From the NCBI GenBank assembly GCA_047972135.1, contig JBKEAJ010000130.1, forward strand, positions 11,974-75,973: DNA of 64,000 nucleotides, given 5' to 3'. The notes beneath the pieces were generated by a model. It searched no databases. It had not been told where the DNA came from and worked only from the letters and a program-made list of their open reading frames with translations. This DNA comes from JBKEAJ01 sp047972135 (GTDB lineage: Bacteria > Bacteroidota > Bacteroidia > Bacteroidales > Prolixibacteraceae). Both the position numbers and the translations under genes were made by a program. Below, in pieces: positions 35,658 to 44,261 of the stretch. Each line of letters opens with the position of its first letter. Within the stretch, counting starts at the first letter, position 1.

Positions 35658-36627
35658 AATAGATAATAAAGTTGTAGAGGTCAAACAGGGAGAGACAATT
35701 ATAAAAACTGCCCGCCGCGAAGGATTTGAGATACCGTCTTTATGCTATGCCGAAGGAGCAGTACACAAGGCCTCGTGCATGGTGTGTGCCGTAAAGAACT
35801 TGTCTAATGGTCAGATTATGCCCTCTTGTACTACAATCCCCACCGAAGGCATGGAAATAGACACTAGCAGCGAGGAAGTAAGGCTTGTGCGGACTCTGTC
35901 TTTGGAATTACTACTGAGCGACCACCGTGCCGACTGCGATGCACCTTGTTCTACAGTTTGCCCTGTAGGCTTGGACGTTGGCAACATGCTGAAATTCTAC
36001 GACGACAAACAATACGACAAAGCAAAAGATTTAATTGCTGGAGCGTTCAGCCTTCCCGAAATAGCCTGCGATACTTGCAGTAAAGTCCCCTGCGAAAAGG
36101 TCTGCCGAAGAAGTACGGTTGACGAAGCCGTCGAAATACGAAAAATTATCAGAGATATACTCGAAGACAAGGCAGACAGCAATAGAACTCCCATAAAAGT
36201 ATCGCCATACAAACTAGACAAAAGTGTATTCCAATCTAAGGTGGGAAGATTTACGGAACAAGAAAGAAGCCACCTAAAACTGACAGTCGACACATCCTCA
36301 CGATGTCTACATTGTGGGTGCTCCGGACAAGTCGGCTGCAAACTGCGTGCCTTTGCAAGCGAGCACGGTGTTACTCGCTCTCGCTATAATTCCTCGTCGG
36401 CATTGCCCGTGCTCGAAAGAATACACGTCAAAGACAATATGTGGTTTGAACAGTCGAAGTGTATTCGCTGCGGACTGTGTGTCTACAACAGCAAAAACGG
36501 ATTTACATTCAAAAATAGAGGCTTCGTCATGGAGGTGGTAATCCCTGAGGAAAATAAAGTCAACGCAGGCAAAGAGCTTGCAAAATTATGTCCCACAGGT
36601 GCAATCTATTTGGAAGGGAACATATAA
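35647..36627 (+). CDS. NuoG/HydA-N-like 2Fe-2S and 4Fe-4S protein without catalytic domain
   Basis: A 326-residue Fe-S protein and probable partner of the NuoEF-like subunit. The N-terminus is a plant-type 2Fe-2S domain (PSLCYAEGAVHKASCMVC...SC). Next comes HRADCDAPCSTVCPVGLDV and CDTCSKVPCEKVCRR, the cysteine-rich helical region also found at the N-terminus of GltD-like oxidoreductases. After that come RCLHCGCSGQVGC and a C-terminal CIRCGLCVYNS with a distal LCPTGAI. No H-cluster motifs of [FeFe] hydrogenase and no molybdopterin domain are present. Likely role: relay from NADH to another acceptor. The closest named family is uncertain. Confidence 0.82.
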   Translation: MQIKIDNKVVEVKQGETIIKTARREGFEIPSLCYAEGAVHKASCMVCAVKNLSNGQIMPSCTTIPTEGMEIDTSSEEVRLVRTLSLELLLSDHRADCDAPCSTVCPVGLDVGNMLKFYDDKQYDKAKDLIAGAFSLPEIACDTCSKVPCEKVCRRSTVDEAVEIRKIIRDILEDKADSNRTPIKVSPYKLDKSVFQSKVGRFTEQERSHLKLTVDTSSRCLHCGCSGQVGCKLRAFASEHGVTRSRYNSSSALPVLERIHVKDNMWFEQSKCIRCGLCVYNSKNGFTFKNRGFVMEVVIPEENKVNAGKELAKLCPTGAIYLEGNI

Positions 36628-36632
36628 AGAAC

Positions 36633-36707
36633 GTCATTGCGAGCGGAAGCGTGGCAATCTGTCCTTTGTTGTTGGAGATTGCTTCGTCGCTGGCTCCCCG
36701 CAATGAC
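36633..36707. repeat. 75-bp palindromic element, inverted copy
   Basis: Five bases after the stop of the NuoG-like gene. It starts GTCATTGCGAGCGGAAGC and ends CTCCCCGCAATGAC, with inner GCAATCT/AGATTGC arms around GTCCTTTGTTGTTGG. The orientation is opposite to most copies. Confidence 0.88.
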
Positions 36708-36733
36708 GACAGATGACTAATAGCTATAATACA

Positions 36734-37909
36734 ATGATTAATAAAAGAAAAAAATATAACAGGGACACTCGATACTTTCTTATTCCAGCAGTATTAGTCC
36801 TCTTACTCGCATCCTGCAAGGGCGGTTTGCCATCATCGGACAAGGGGAGCATGGACTGGAACGTCTTTCGTGGCAGTTCGGCATTGAACGGATATACAGA
36901 CCTGCCTCTTCCCGAAGAGCCAAAGCTCTTGTGGGCGTACAAAGAGGCTGTCAGAACTTCGTCGTCGCCAATGGTGTACAAAGGAACGACATACTGGTGC
37001 GACAAAAAGGGCAAAATATATGGCGTTGACATCAAGGGAACACTAGTGTTTGAGTACGATTTAAAAACTGCTGTCGAATCTAGTCCTTTGATTTACGACT
37101 CAACACTTTTCATAGGTAGAATCGACGGATTTATGACAGCTATATCCCTAAAAACAAAGAACATAGTCTGGGAATATGAGACTATGGGGGAAATTCACTC
37201 TCCCCCAAATTTGATGAACTTCTCGGGTAGAGATGCTATTGTGTTTGGGAGCTACGACAATTTTCTGTATTGCCTCGATGTGAAAAATGGCAGCAAATTA
37301 AGCAGCTTTGAATCAGGATACTACCTCAACGGAGCAGCGGCTCTATGGGATAATCATGTTATCTTTGGCGGATGCGACCAATGGCTGCGCATTATCGACT
37401 GTAAGACTGGCATGCAGACCGACTCCCTATTGTTGGATGCTTACATTCCTTCATCGCCTGCTATTATGGGCGACTACTGCTATGTAGGCGACTACTCAGG
37501 AAATATCTACGAGCTTATGCTCGAAAACGGAAAAATAACAAGACATAAAAAAGTAGTCGAAGGCAATGACAATGGCTCGGTGCAATCTGTTCCTGCAATA
37601 TCTTGTGCTACTTGCTATTTCTTCCACAACAACAGGTATGTCCATGCAACAAATCGCAAAGATGGGAAGCTATTGTGGAAGTATATGCTGAAAGGCAATG
37701 TGGGCGAAAGCTCTCCTTTAGTTTGCAAGGATAAAATTATCGTTTGCACAAAAACAGGGATAGTATCCATTCTCAGTGCTACAAATGGGACACTTCTGTG
37801 GGAATACGACACGGGAGAGCAGATTGTCGGTTCTCCGGCAGTAATAAAAGACCACTTTATGGTGCTTTCGGCAAAAGGAACACTGTTGTGTTTTGGAAAT
37901 GAAAAATAA
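36734..37909 (+). CDS. PQQ-like beta-propeller lipoprotein
   Basis: A 391-residue protein from ATG 36734 (398 from ATG 36713, whose first codons lie just beyond the palindromic element and are less likely). The signal ends in the lipobox LLLASCKGG. The mature protein opens with WNVFRGSSALNGY, the same FRG opening as the other three PQQ-like proteins, followed by blades such as KGTLVFEYDLKTAVESSPLI, KTKNIVWEYETMGEIHS and TNGTLLWEYDTGEQIVGSP (in part). It could be a lipid-anchored partner of the ABC exporter encoded 46 bases downstream. Confidence 0.8.
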   Translation: MINKRKKYNRDTRYFLIPAVLVLLLASCKGGLPSSDKGSMDWNVFRGSSALNGYTDLPLPEEPKLLWAYKEAVRTSSSPMVYKGTTYWCDKKGKIYGVDIKGTLVFEYDLKTAVESSPLIYDSTLFIGRIDGFMTAISLKTKNIVWEYETMGEIHSPPNLMNFSGRDAIVFGSYDNFLYCLDVKNGSKLSSFESGYYLNGAAALWDNHVIFGGCDQWLRIIDCKTGMQTDSLLLDAYIPSSPAIMGDYCYVGDYSGNIYELMLENGKITRHKKVVEGNDNGSVQSVPAISCATCYFFHNNRYVHATNRKDGKLLWKYMLKGNVGESSPLVCKDKIIVCTKTGIVSILSATNGTLLWEYDTGEQIVGSPAVIKDHFMVLSAKGTLLCFGNEK

Positions 37910-37955
37910 TATTTAATTTGCAATTGCAATCATATATGACCTGCAATAATCTGGG

Positions 37956-38624
37956 ATGATGATAAAACTATCAAATATAACAAAAAGCTTTCAAGACGGC
38001 GACAAGCATGTAAACAAAGTTTTGAAAGGGGTGAACATGAATGTAGACAAAGGGGAGTTTGTGGCAATAAGAGGAGCATCGGGCTCAGGAAAAACAACTC
38101 TACTGTCGATTTTGGGAACTCTCCTAAATGCCGACGAAGGAAGCTATATGCTGAATGGCGAGGAAATGTGTAATAAAAAAACAGACTATTCTTTAATACG
38201 CAATAAACTGATTGGTTTCGTTTTTCAAGACCATCGTCTGATGCCTCAATATACAGCTTTGGAGAATATACTCCTGCCCACCCTTGCACATAAGCAACAG
38301 ACCAACAAAGAAGATGTGGAATATGCCAAACACCTCATGGGGCTGACTGGTATTGCCGAACTTGCCAAGCAAACTCCACAAACCTTGTCGGGAGGCGAGG
38401 CTAGCAGAGTGGCAGTATGCAGGGCACTGATTATGAAACCTTTGCTATTATTGGCGGACGAACCCACAGGACAGCTGGACGCTGAAAATGCAAGAAATAT
38501 CGCACGGATGCTGTCGGACATAAACAAAAATCTGCAAAGCACAATAGTGATGGTAACCCACTCTAAAGAAACATCGGAAGTAGCAGACCGTATTCTCAAT
38601 CTGAAAAACGGACTTATACAATGA
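37956..38624 (+). CDS. ABC transporter ATPase, LolD/MacB type
   Basis: A 222-residue ATP-binding subunit. Walker A GASGSGKTT, Q-loop FQDHRLMPQ, signature LSGGEASRVAV and Walker B LLLLADEPTG are all present, with H-loop VTHSKET. The short form and RLMPQ/TAxENI context are typical of LolD, MacB and FtsE-type ATPases that drive mechanotransmission rather than classical transport. Its stop overlaps the permease start (ATGA). An alternative start is ATG 37959. Confidence 0.93.
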   Translation: MMIKLSNITKSFQDGDKHVNKVLKGVNMNVDKGEFVAIRGASGSGKTTLLSILGTLLNADEGSYMLNGEEMCNKKTDYSLIRNKLIGFVFQDHRLMPQYTALENILLPTLAHKQQTNKEDVEYAKHLMGLTGIAELAKQTPQTLSGGEASRVAVCRALIMKPLLLLADEPTGQLDAENARNIARMLSDINKNLQSTIVMVTHSKETSEVADRILNLKNGLIQ

Positions 38625-41600
38625 CGCTTAAAGAGCTGACATACAAAAACATCAGCTACTTCAAGTCTTACTATCGACTTGTGGCTGTGGCTGTCGTAAT
38701 AACTGTGGCAGTCATCGTCGGCAGCCTAATGGTGGGCGATTCTGTGCGCAGCACTCTGGTCAATCGGGTAAAAGAAAGATTGGGAGATACTGAGACAATC
38801 ATATTCTCCCGAAACTCGTTTATAGACGAAAGTATCACAAAAGACAGTAGACTCGGAGCATCAGCAAGAACAGTGCTACTGACAAATGGCTTTATCTCAC
38901 AAAGCGGAAAGCTCATCCCCGTTGTTGTGTGGGGTGTAAACGATATGGATATTGCTGAAGGAAAGGCAAAGGTCAACACTGCACTTCTTAAAGAGCTGGA
39001 AACGAACGAGACCGAGAGCCTAGTACTTCGTCTGCCATCAACAGGGCTTGTGCCATCTGGTTCTTTGTTTGTATCAGAAAACTATACTACAAGCATGCGT
39101 CTTGCTCTCGACGGCACTGTGAGCGTGGAGGAAGGCGGAAATATCAGCATGAAAAACGAACAAACCATCCCACTCAATATATTCGTAAACAGAGCAGAAC
39201 TAGCGGTACTTATGGAGATTGAAGGGAAGGTTAATGTGATACTTAGCAATGAAAGAATTTCTGACGAAAATTTTAAAAAGGTCTGGTCTTATCCAATGTC
39301 GGGGTTAAGTGTGAGAAATAAAAACGGATATGCAGAAATCTCCTCCGACAGAGTATTCCTGCAAAACGACGTGGTAAACCTGCTAATAAATAATACGAGA
39401 GAGCCGAACCGCTTGTTTTCATACCTCGCAAACTCAATAGAACACGGTACAGACTCTATACCCTACTCTTTTGTTACGGCTATCGACAGCTACAAAGGAA
39501 CAGCTCTGAACAAAAATGAACTTATACTCTCAGACTATTCTGCCAAACGACTGAACGTCAGCATTGGTGATACGGTGAGGGTTTCATATTTTAGGTCTGA
39601 CGATTTCAAAACGCTGAAAACAAAAGCAGTATCCTTGCATGTAAAAGAGATAGTACCTATTGCAGACCTACTGACAGACAGCACATTAAGTGCCGATTTT
39701 CCCGGATTGTCGGATGTTGATAAATGTACGGATTGGGACAGCGACCTACCCATAAACATGAACTTGATAAAAGACGAAGACGAGGAATATTGGAACTTGT
39801 ATAAGAGTACACCAAAGGCACTTATAGCCTACAATGCTGTTGCTCCCGACTGGAGTAATGCCTATGGCACAGCAACGGCAGTACGTGTGGCAGATACGAT
39901 ACCCGACTTATCGCAACTAAGTCCTGAAATGTTCGGAATCCAACTTATATATCCCAAAGAAGCAGGGATTTATGCTGCAAAAAATAGCGTCGACTTCTCT
40001 AGTCTGTTTTTGTCCTTGGGTATATTCATCATCATTTCATCGCTGATATTGATGCAAATACCTTTTGCCGAGATGATATATCAACGACGTAAGGAAATAG
40101 AACTACTAAGGGCTGTGGGCTACACAAAACAAGGTATTACAAAGATGCTGTGGTCGGAGGCTGCTCCTATTGTTCTGATTTCTTCTATCGTAGGCGTACT
40201 TGCGGGGATAGTCTACACAACTGTCGTCATGTGGCTTCTAGGAAGTCTATGGAAAGGTGCTACACATACCGACGTATTTTCTATATATCCCAAGCTGACA
40301 ACTATAGTACTTGGTATGTTGGTAGGCATCATGCTTTCAATGTGGATGTTGCGAAAGACTATAGTCAAAAACCTAAGAGACAAGAAACATAAAGTCGGAC
40401 ATAGAAAGTTATCGTTGAAAGCTAAAAGGAATTTATCAGTTCTGGCAAGCCTTATCACCCTTGCAACTCTCGTTATAAATTCCATTTTTATACAGTCGTC
40501 AACAGGATTTGTGATAGCAGGTATCGTTCTATTGGCAACAGCAACACTGTGGGGAGACTATATAGTTTGCAGAAATGCTTCAAGTCCCGCCAACAAGCTA
40601 AAGACAAACTCCCTTGTCTGGAAAACCCTGGCGGCAAATAAAAAACAAGCCCTGTCGTCATTTATATCACTGGCAATAGGAGTGTTTATAGTATTCGCGG
40701 TAGGACTTAACCGCAAAGGCTTTGCCGACAGCTCCCAACTACTCGAAGGAACAGGTGGATATTCGCTATGGTGCGAAAGTAGCGTCCCGATATTTCATAA
40801 CATGACAACAGAAACAGGACGCGAGAAACTGGCTCTATCAGAATTGCCCCCTAACACAGAGCTACTGCAATGTATGCGCATGAGTGCCGACGAAGCAAGT
40901 TGCCTAAACCTCAACAAGGTGAGTATGCCTACCGTGCTGGGCGTAGATATGAATGACCTTAAAAACAGCAAGTTCCAAATATCCCAAAATCTATATGCCG
41001 CAGATAGGGATAAAGTGTTTGAGAAGATGCAAAAAAGCACAGACCATGTCTACCCCGCCCTAGTGGATGCCACAGTGCTGACATGGAGCTTGGGTATGCA
41101 ACTTGGAGATACAATCTTTTATGAAAACGATGCTGGTAGAAAAGTGGCAATACAACTCGTAGGAACGCTCTCAAACTCCATTTTCCAAGGTAATATTCTG
41201 ATAGATCGTAAATTATTCTCCGAAATTTGGACAGAGACAAAAGGTAGCGAAGTGTTTCTTCTGAAAATCAAAGAGTTGGAAAAAGAAAATGTCAAAAATC
41301 TACTATCGCAAGCTCTAAACGAATACGGAGTGAGAGTTACACCAACGAATGAAAGACTAAAGCAGTTTAACAGTGTTACAGATACCTACCTTTCAATTTT
41401 TATGACACTCGGTGGTCTGGGACTTCTGCTTGGAATTATGAGTCTCATTATAGTCATACGTAAAACCCTGATAACTAGAAAAAAAGAAATAAAAATGTAT
41501 GAAATTCTAGGTTTCAACAATAATAAAATCTATAGTATTCTGTACAAAGAAAATATAATAGTCCCGATGTATGCTATTGCCTGTGGGCTAATAAGTTCAC

Positions 41601-41791
41601 TACTGGGAGTAAGTATCAGCTATACGAATATCGGGATAAGGATTTGGCTGATGGCACTGCTGCTTGCAATCTTCTTTATAGGATGTGTATTGCTGTTTGT
41701 CAGAAGATTGGTAGGAAAAACTGTGAACAAGAGGTTTAAGCTTGTTAGACGAATAAACGAACGTCATTGCGAGGAGCCGGCAACGAAGTAA
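38621..41791 (+). CDS. Large FtsX-type ABC permease
   Basis: A 1056-residue permease. A first transmembrane helix (VAVAVVITVAVIVGSLMVG) is followed by a ~400-residue periplasmic domain with MacB-PCD character, three central helices (LFLSLGIFIIISSLILMQIPF onward) and a second repeat with periplasmic and FtsX domains (helices at about residues 930-1030). With the upstream ATPase it forms a type VII ABC system that moves lipids or lipoproteins, or exports products to outer-membrane partners. The last ~12 codons (...NERHCEEPATK) are read from a palindromic element at 41763, whose TAA provides the stop. The original C-terminus was probably near RRLVGKTVNKRF. Confidence 0.88.
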   Translation: MTLKELTYKNISYFKSYYRLVAVAVVITVAVIVGSLMVGDSVRSTLVNRVKERLGDTETIIFSRNSFIDESITKDSRLGASARTVLLTNGFISQSGKLIPVVVWGVNDMDIAEGKAKVNTALLKELETNETESLVLRLPSTGLVPSGSLFVSENYTTSMRLALDGTVSVEEGGNISMKNEQTIPLNIFVNRAELAVLMEIEGKVNVILSNERISDENFKKVWSYPMSGLSVRNKNGYAEISSDRVFLQNDVVNLLINNTREPNRLFSYLANSIEHGTDSIPYSFVTAIDSYKGTALNKNELILSDYSAKRLNVSIGDTVRVSYFRSDDFKTLKTKAVSLHVKEIVPIADLLTDSTLSADFPGLSDVDKCTDWDSDLPINMNLIKDEDEEYWNLYKSTPKALIAYNAVAPDWSNAYGTATAVRVADTIPDLSQLSPEMFGIQLIYPKEAGIYAAKNSVDFSSLFLSLGIFIIISSLILMQIPFAEMIYQRRKEIELLRAVGYTKQGITKMLWSEAAPIVLISSIVGVLAGIVYTTVVMWLLGSLWKGATHTDVFSIYPKLTTIVLGMLVGIMLSMWMLRKTIVKNLRDKKHKVGHRKLSLKAKRNLSVLASLITLATLVINSIFIQSSTGFVIAGIVLLATATLWGDYIVCRNASSPANKLKTNSLVWKTLAANKKQALSSFISLAIGVFIVFAVGLNRKGFADSSQLLEGTGGYSLWCESSVPIFHNMTTETGREKLALSELPPNTELLQCMRMSADEASCLNLNKVSMPTVLGVDMNDLKNSKFQISQNLYAADRDKVFEKMQKSTDHVYPALVDATVLTWSLGMQLGDTIFYENDAGRKVAIQLVGTLSNSIFQGNILIDRKLFSEIWTETKGSEVFLLKIKELEKENVKNLLSQALNEYGVRVTPTNERLKQFNSVTDTYLSIFMTLGGLGLLLGIMSLIIVIRKTLITRKKEIKMYEILGFNNNKIYSILYKENIIVPMYAIACGLISSLLGVSISYTNIGIRIWLMALLLAIFFIGCVLLFVRRLVGKTVNKRFKLVRRINERHCEEPATK

Positions 41792-41838
41792 TCTCCTACA
41801 ACAAAAAAACAGATTGCCACGCTAACGCTCGCAATGAC
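41763..41838. repeat. 75-bp palindromic element overlapping a gene end
   Basis: GTCATTGCGAGGAGCC to CTCGCAATGAC, with inner arms AGTAATCT/AGATTGC. Its first 29 bases are translated as the C-terminus and stop codon of the ABC permease. It is followed directly by element B. Confidence 0.88.
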
Positions 41839-41850
41839 GGATAATTATAA

Positions 41851-41942
41851 ACACATGAAACGAGCCATGAGACAAGTCTCACACAGAAGTATGATTATAT
41901 TGGCGAGATACATGTGGCAATTAAAAAACAAAATATAAACAC
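41851..41942 (+). repeat. Element B, second copy, ending at the glycosyltransferase start
   Basis: Identical in 89 of 92 positions to 10478-10569 (minus strand). It runs from ACACATGAAACGAGCC through GAGACAAGTCTC and TGATTATATTGGCGAG to AAATATAAACAC and then ATG. Both copies keep the same junction with the start codon although the two genes are unrelated. Confidence 0.87.
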
Positions 41943-43238
41943 ATGAAAATTACATTCATAATACCCGGCTCTGGAGATTCATTCTACTGCGGAAACTGCT
42001 TTCGCGACAATCTGCATGCTTCAGCCCTGCGCAAAGCCGGACACGAGGTGCTGATTATGCCTCTATATCTACCCTTGAAACATGAGTCCTTTCAGGCGGA
42101 CAGTCCATTGTTCTTCCCCGCAACGACCTACTACACAGAACAAAAGTTCTTTAAAAAACGAAAAATGCCGACATGGCTGGAGAAACTTACAAAGTCTAAA
42201 ACCGTACTGGATTTAGCATCATCAATGTCGGGAACAACTTCCGCAAAAGGGATGGAAGATATGACACTATCGATGATTACAGGCGAAGACCCTGCATTCG
42301 ACAAGCACGTTAGACAGCTGACAACATGGATTAAAGAACAAGAAAAACCGGAGGTGATACACCTTTCAAGCTCTCTATTGATAGGCATTGCCAAAACTCT
42401 TAAACAAGAGCTGAACATTCCTATTGTCTGCTCATTGCAAGACGAAGAGGTGTGGATTGACAGCCTAAACAAAATACATGCAGACACAGCTTGGCAAGGC
42501 ATAGACGAGAATATTAAATATATCGACCATTTCGTGGTTTCAAGCGAGTTTTATAAAAATGCTGTTCTAAAAAAACATCCCCAAATTCAAAATATAGCAC
42601 TGATATATCCGGGAGTAGATAGGCAGAAGTATGAAGCTAGAGACTATCCGCAACAGCCTACAATAGGATTTTTCTACCGAATGAACTACGAAAATGGTCT
42701 CGACATCCTTGCCGACGCATTCGTTAAACTAAAGAAAAACAACAAGATACAAGGACTAAAACTAAAAATCGGCGGTGGATATTCGGGAAAAGACAAGAAG
42801 TTTCTGAACAAAGTGAGGAAAACCTTAGCACCATACAAAGCAGACGTGGAAATATGCAATGTTTATAGCCTCGACGAGCATCTAAGTTTTTATAAATCCA
42901 TATCGCTAATATCTGTCCCTATAAGATTTGAGGAGAGTGTCGGTCTTTATCTTTGCGAAGCCTTTGCAGCCGGACGACCTGCTGTTGAGCCATCTAGCGG
43001 CTCATTTCCCGAAATCGTAGGAGATGCAGGAAAACTCTACCATCCAAACAACAGCAACGCCCTTGCAGATGCTCTGAATGAGCTGCTTAGTAAGGAAGAT
43101 GCCTATGCAGAAGCCGCAGCAAAAGCAAAAGAGCTGTCGCAAACAAGATACAACGACAAAGTTCTAACAGATAAGCTAATTTCACTGTATGAAACCTCCA
43201 CGACTAACAAAATTAAACACACAGGAGGAGGATGGTAA
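41943..43238 (+). CDS. Glycosyltransferase family 4/1 (GT-B)
   Basis: A 431-residue GT-B sugar transferase. The N-terminus has the acceptor-side Rossmann fold (MKITFIIPGSGDSFYCGNCFRDN), and the C-terminal domain has the nucleotide-sugar site with the E-x7-E motif in FEESVGLYLCEAFAAGRPAV followed by SGSFPEIVGDAG. No signal or transmembrane segment is seen. The GNCFRDN segment near the start is distinctive of a subset of GT4 proteins. It has the element B leader in front and no neighbouring polysaccharide genes, so the acceptor is unknown; a role in glycosylating the product of the upstream locus is possible but speculative. Confidence 0.85.
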   Translation: MKITFIIPGSGDSFYCGNCFRDNLHASALRKAGHEVLIMPLYLPLKHESFQADSPLFFPATTYYTEQKFFKKRKMPTWLEKLTKSKTVLDLASSMSGTTSAKGMEDMTLSMITGEDPAFDKHVRQLTTWIKEQEKPEVIHLSSSLLIGIAKTLKQELNIPIVCSLQDEEVWIDSLNKIHADTAWQGIDENIKYIDHFVVSSEFYKNAVLKKHPQIQNIALIYPGVDRQKYEARDYPQQPTIGFFYRMNYENGLDILADAFVKLKKNNKIQGLKLKIGGGYSGKDKKFLNKVRKTLAPYKADVEICNVYSLDEHLSFYKSISLISVPIRFEESVGLYLCEAFAAGRPAVEPSSGSFPEIVGDAGKLYHPNNSNALADALNELLSKEDAYAEAAAKAKELSQTRYNDKVLTDKLISLYETSTTNKIKHTGGGW

Positions 43239-43428
43239 GGGAATGTTTATATTTTGTCGCCTACATCTAAACGACTAAACAATTCAACGATAAACAAGAC
43301 TGTTCGCTTATAGCTTGTATTTAATCATTACCCACTTTATTCGTGATTGTACTTTATTTTTCTTTTTTGCGTTATTTCCGACAAGATTACAGTTTATAAA
43401 GTATATCTTTATCTGAAAATTTGGTAAA

Positions 43429-44238
43429 ATGATTCTATCGAAAGAGTTTATAGGGGAAGCACTCGGCACTTTCATTCTGGTATTGTTCGGCTGTGGGGCT
43501 GTTGCTACAGACGTACTTTTCGGGATTCACTCAGGCGTGCTTCAAATAGCCTTGATATGGGGGCTTGGGGTTACACTAGCCATCTATCTGACCCGACATT
43601 TGTCGTGTGCCCACCTTAACCCTGCCGTTACCTTAGGAATGGTCATCAGCAAGAGAATGTCGCCACGAAAATTACCCGAATACCTTATTGCTCAGTTTCT
43701 TGGGGCTTTTGCGGCAAGCTTGGTTCTATACCTGCTGTTTGCACCGTCTATCAGTGCGTTTGAAAGCGCAAATAGCATAATCAGAGGCTCAAGCGAATCG
43801 ACACAAACAGCAAAAATGTTTGGCGAATACTACTCCCTTGCCGACAGCAATGCGATAGTATCTATGCCACTGGCTATATGCGCAGAGGCCTTCGGAACTT
43901 TTATACTGATGCTGATGATTTTTGCTCTGACAGAAGGATGCAATGTGGGTCGACCACACGAAGCATTGGCTCCACTATTTATCGGACTGACAGTCAGCTC
44001 TATAATATGCCTCATCGCACCACTAACACAGGCAGGACTGAACCCTGCACGTGATTTCAGCCCTCGCATGACTGCATGGATTTTTGGATGGAATGATGCC
44101 GCTTTCCCCGACAAGCAAGGTGGCTTCTTCTTTGTCTACATTTTAGGTCCAATGATAGGTGCTACATTGGCAACACTGTTTTTTACAAGTATCATAGAAC
44201 CGGCAATGAAAAAGTCGTCGGAGAAATGCGATTGTTGA
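43429..44238 (+). CDS. MIP-family channel, aquaglyceroporin type
   Basis: A 269-residue six-helix channel. Both NPA boxes are intact (LNPAVTLG near residue 64 and LNPARDFSPR near residue 205). Asp directly after the Arg of the second box (NPARD) and the elongated loop before it (WNDAAFPDKQGG) follow the GlpF glycerol-facilitator pattern rather than strict water channels. No glycerol kinase or dehydrogenase adjoins it. A 190-base AT-rich gap precedes it, with TATCTTTA (about 43402) one base off the -7 consensus. Confidence 0.9.
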   Translation: MILSKEFIGEALGTFILVLFGCGAVATDVLFGIHSGVLQIALIWGLGVTLAIYLTRHLSCAHLNPAVTLGMVISKRMSPRKLPEYLIAQFLGAFAASLVLYLLFAPSISAFESANSIIRGSSESTQTAKMFGEYYSLADSNAIVSMPLAICAEAFGTFILMLMIFALTEGCNVGRPHEALAPLFIGLTVSSIICLIAPLTQAGLNPARDFSPRMTAWIFGWNDAAFPDKQGGFFFVYILGPMIGATLATLFFTSIIEPAMKKSSEKCDC

Positions 44239-44261
44239 ATCGTTTAAGGTTTAATAAAAAT

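Noticed and set aside
33243..36627. Bifurcating [FeFe] hydrogenase
   Set aside because: The NuoEF-like protein fits, but the partner at 35647 ends after its ferredoxin part and lacks all H-cluster motifs.
23336..37909. PQQ-dependent dehydrogenases
   Set aside because: The propellers match the PQQ-like repeat family, but the enzyme active-site features (adjacent-cysteine disulfide ring, Ca and PQQ ligands) are not apparent, and no pqq synthesis genes are present.
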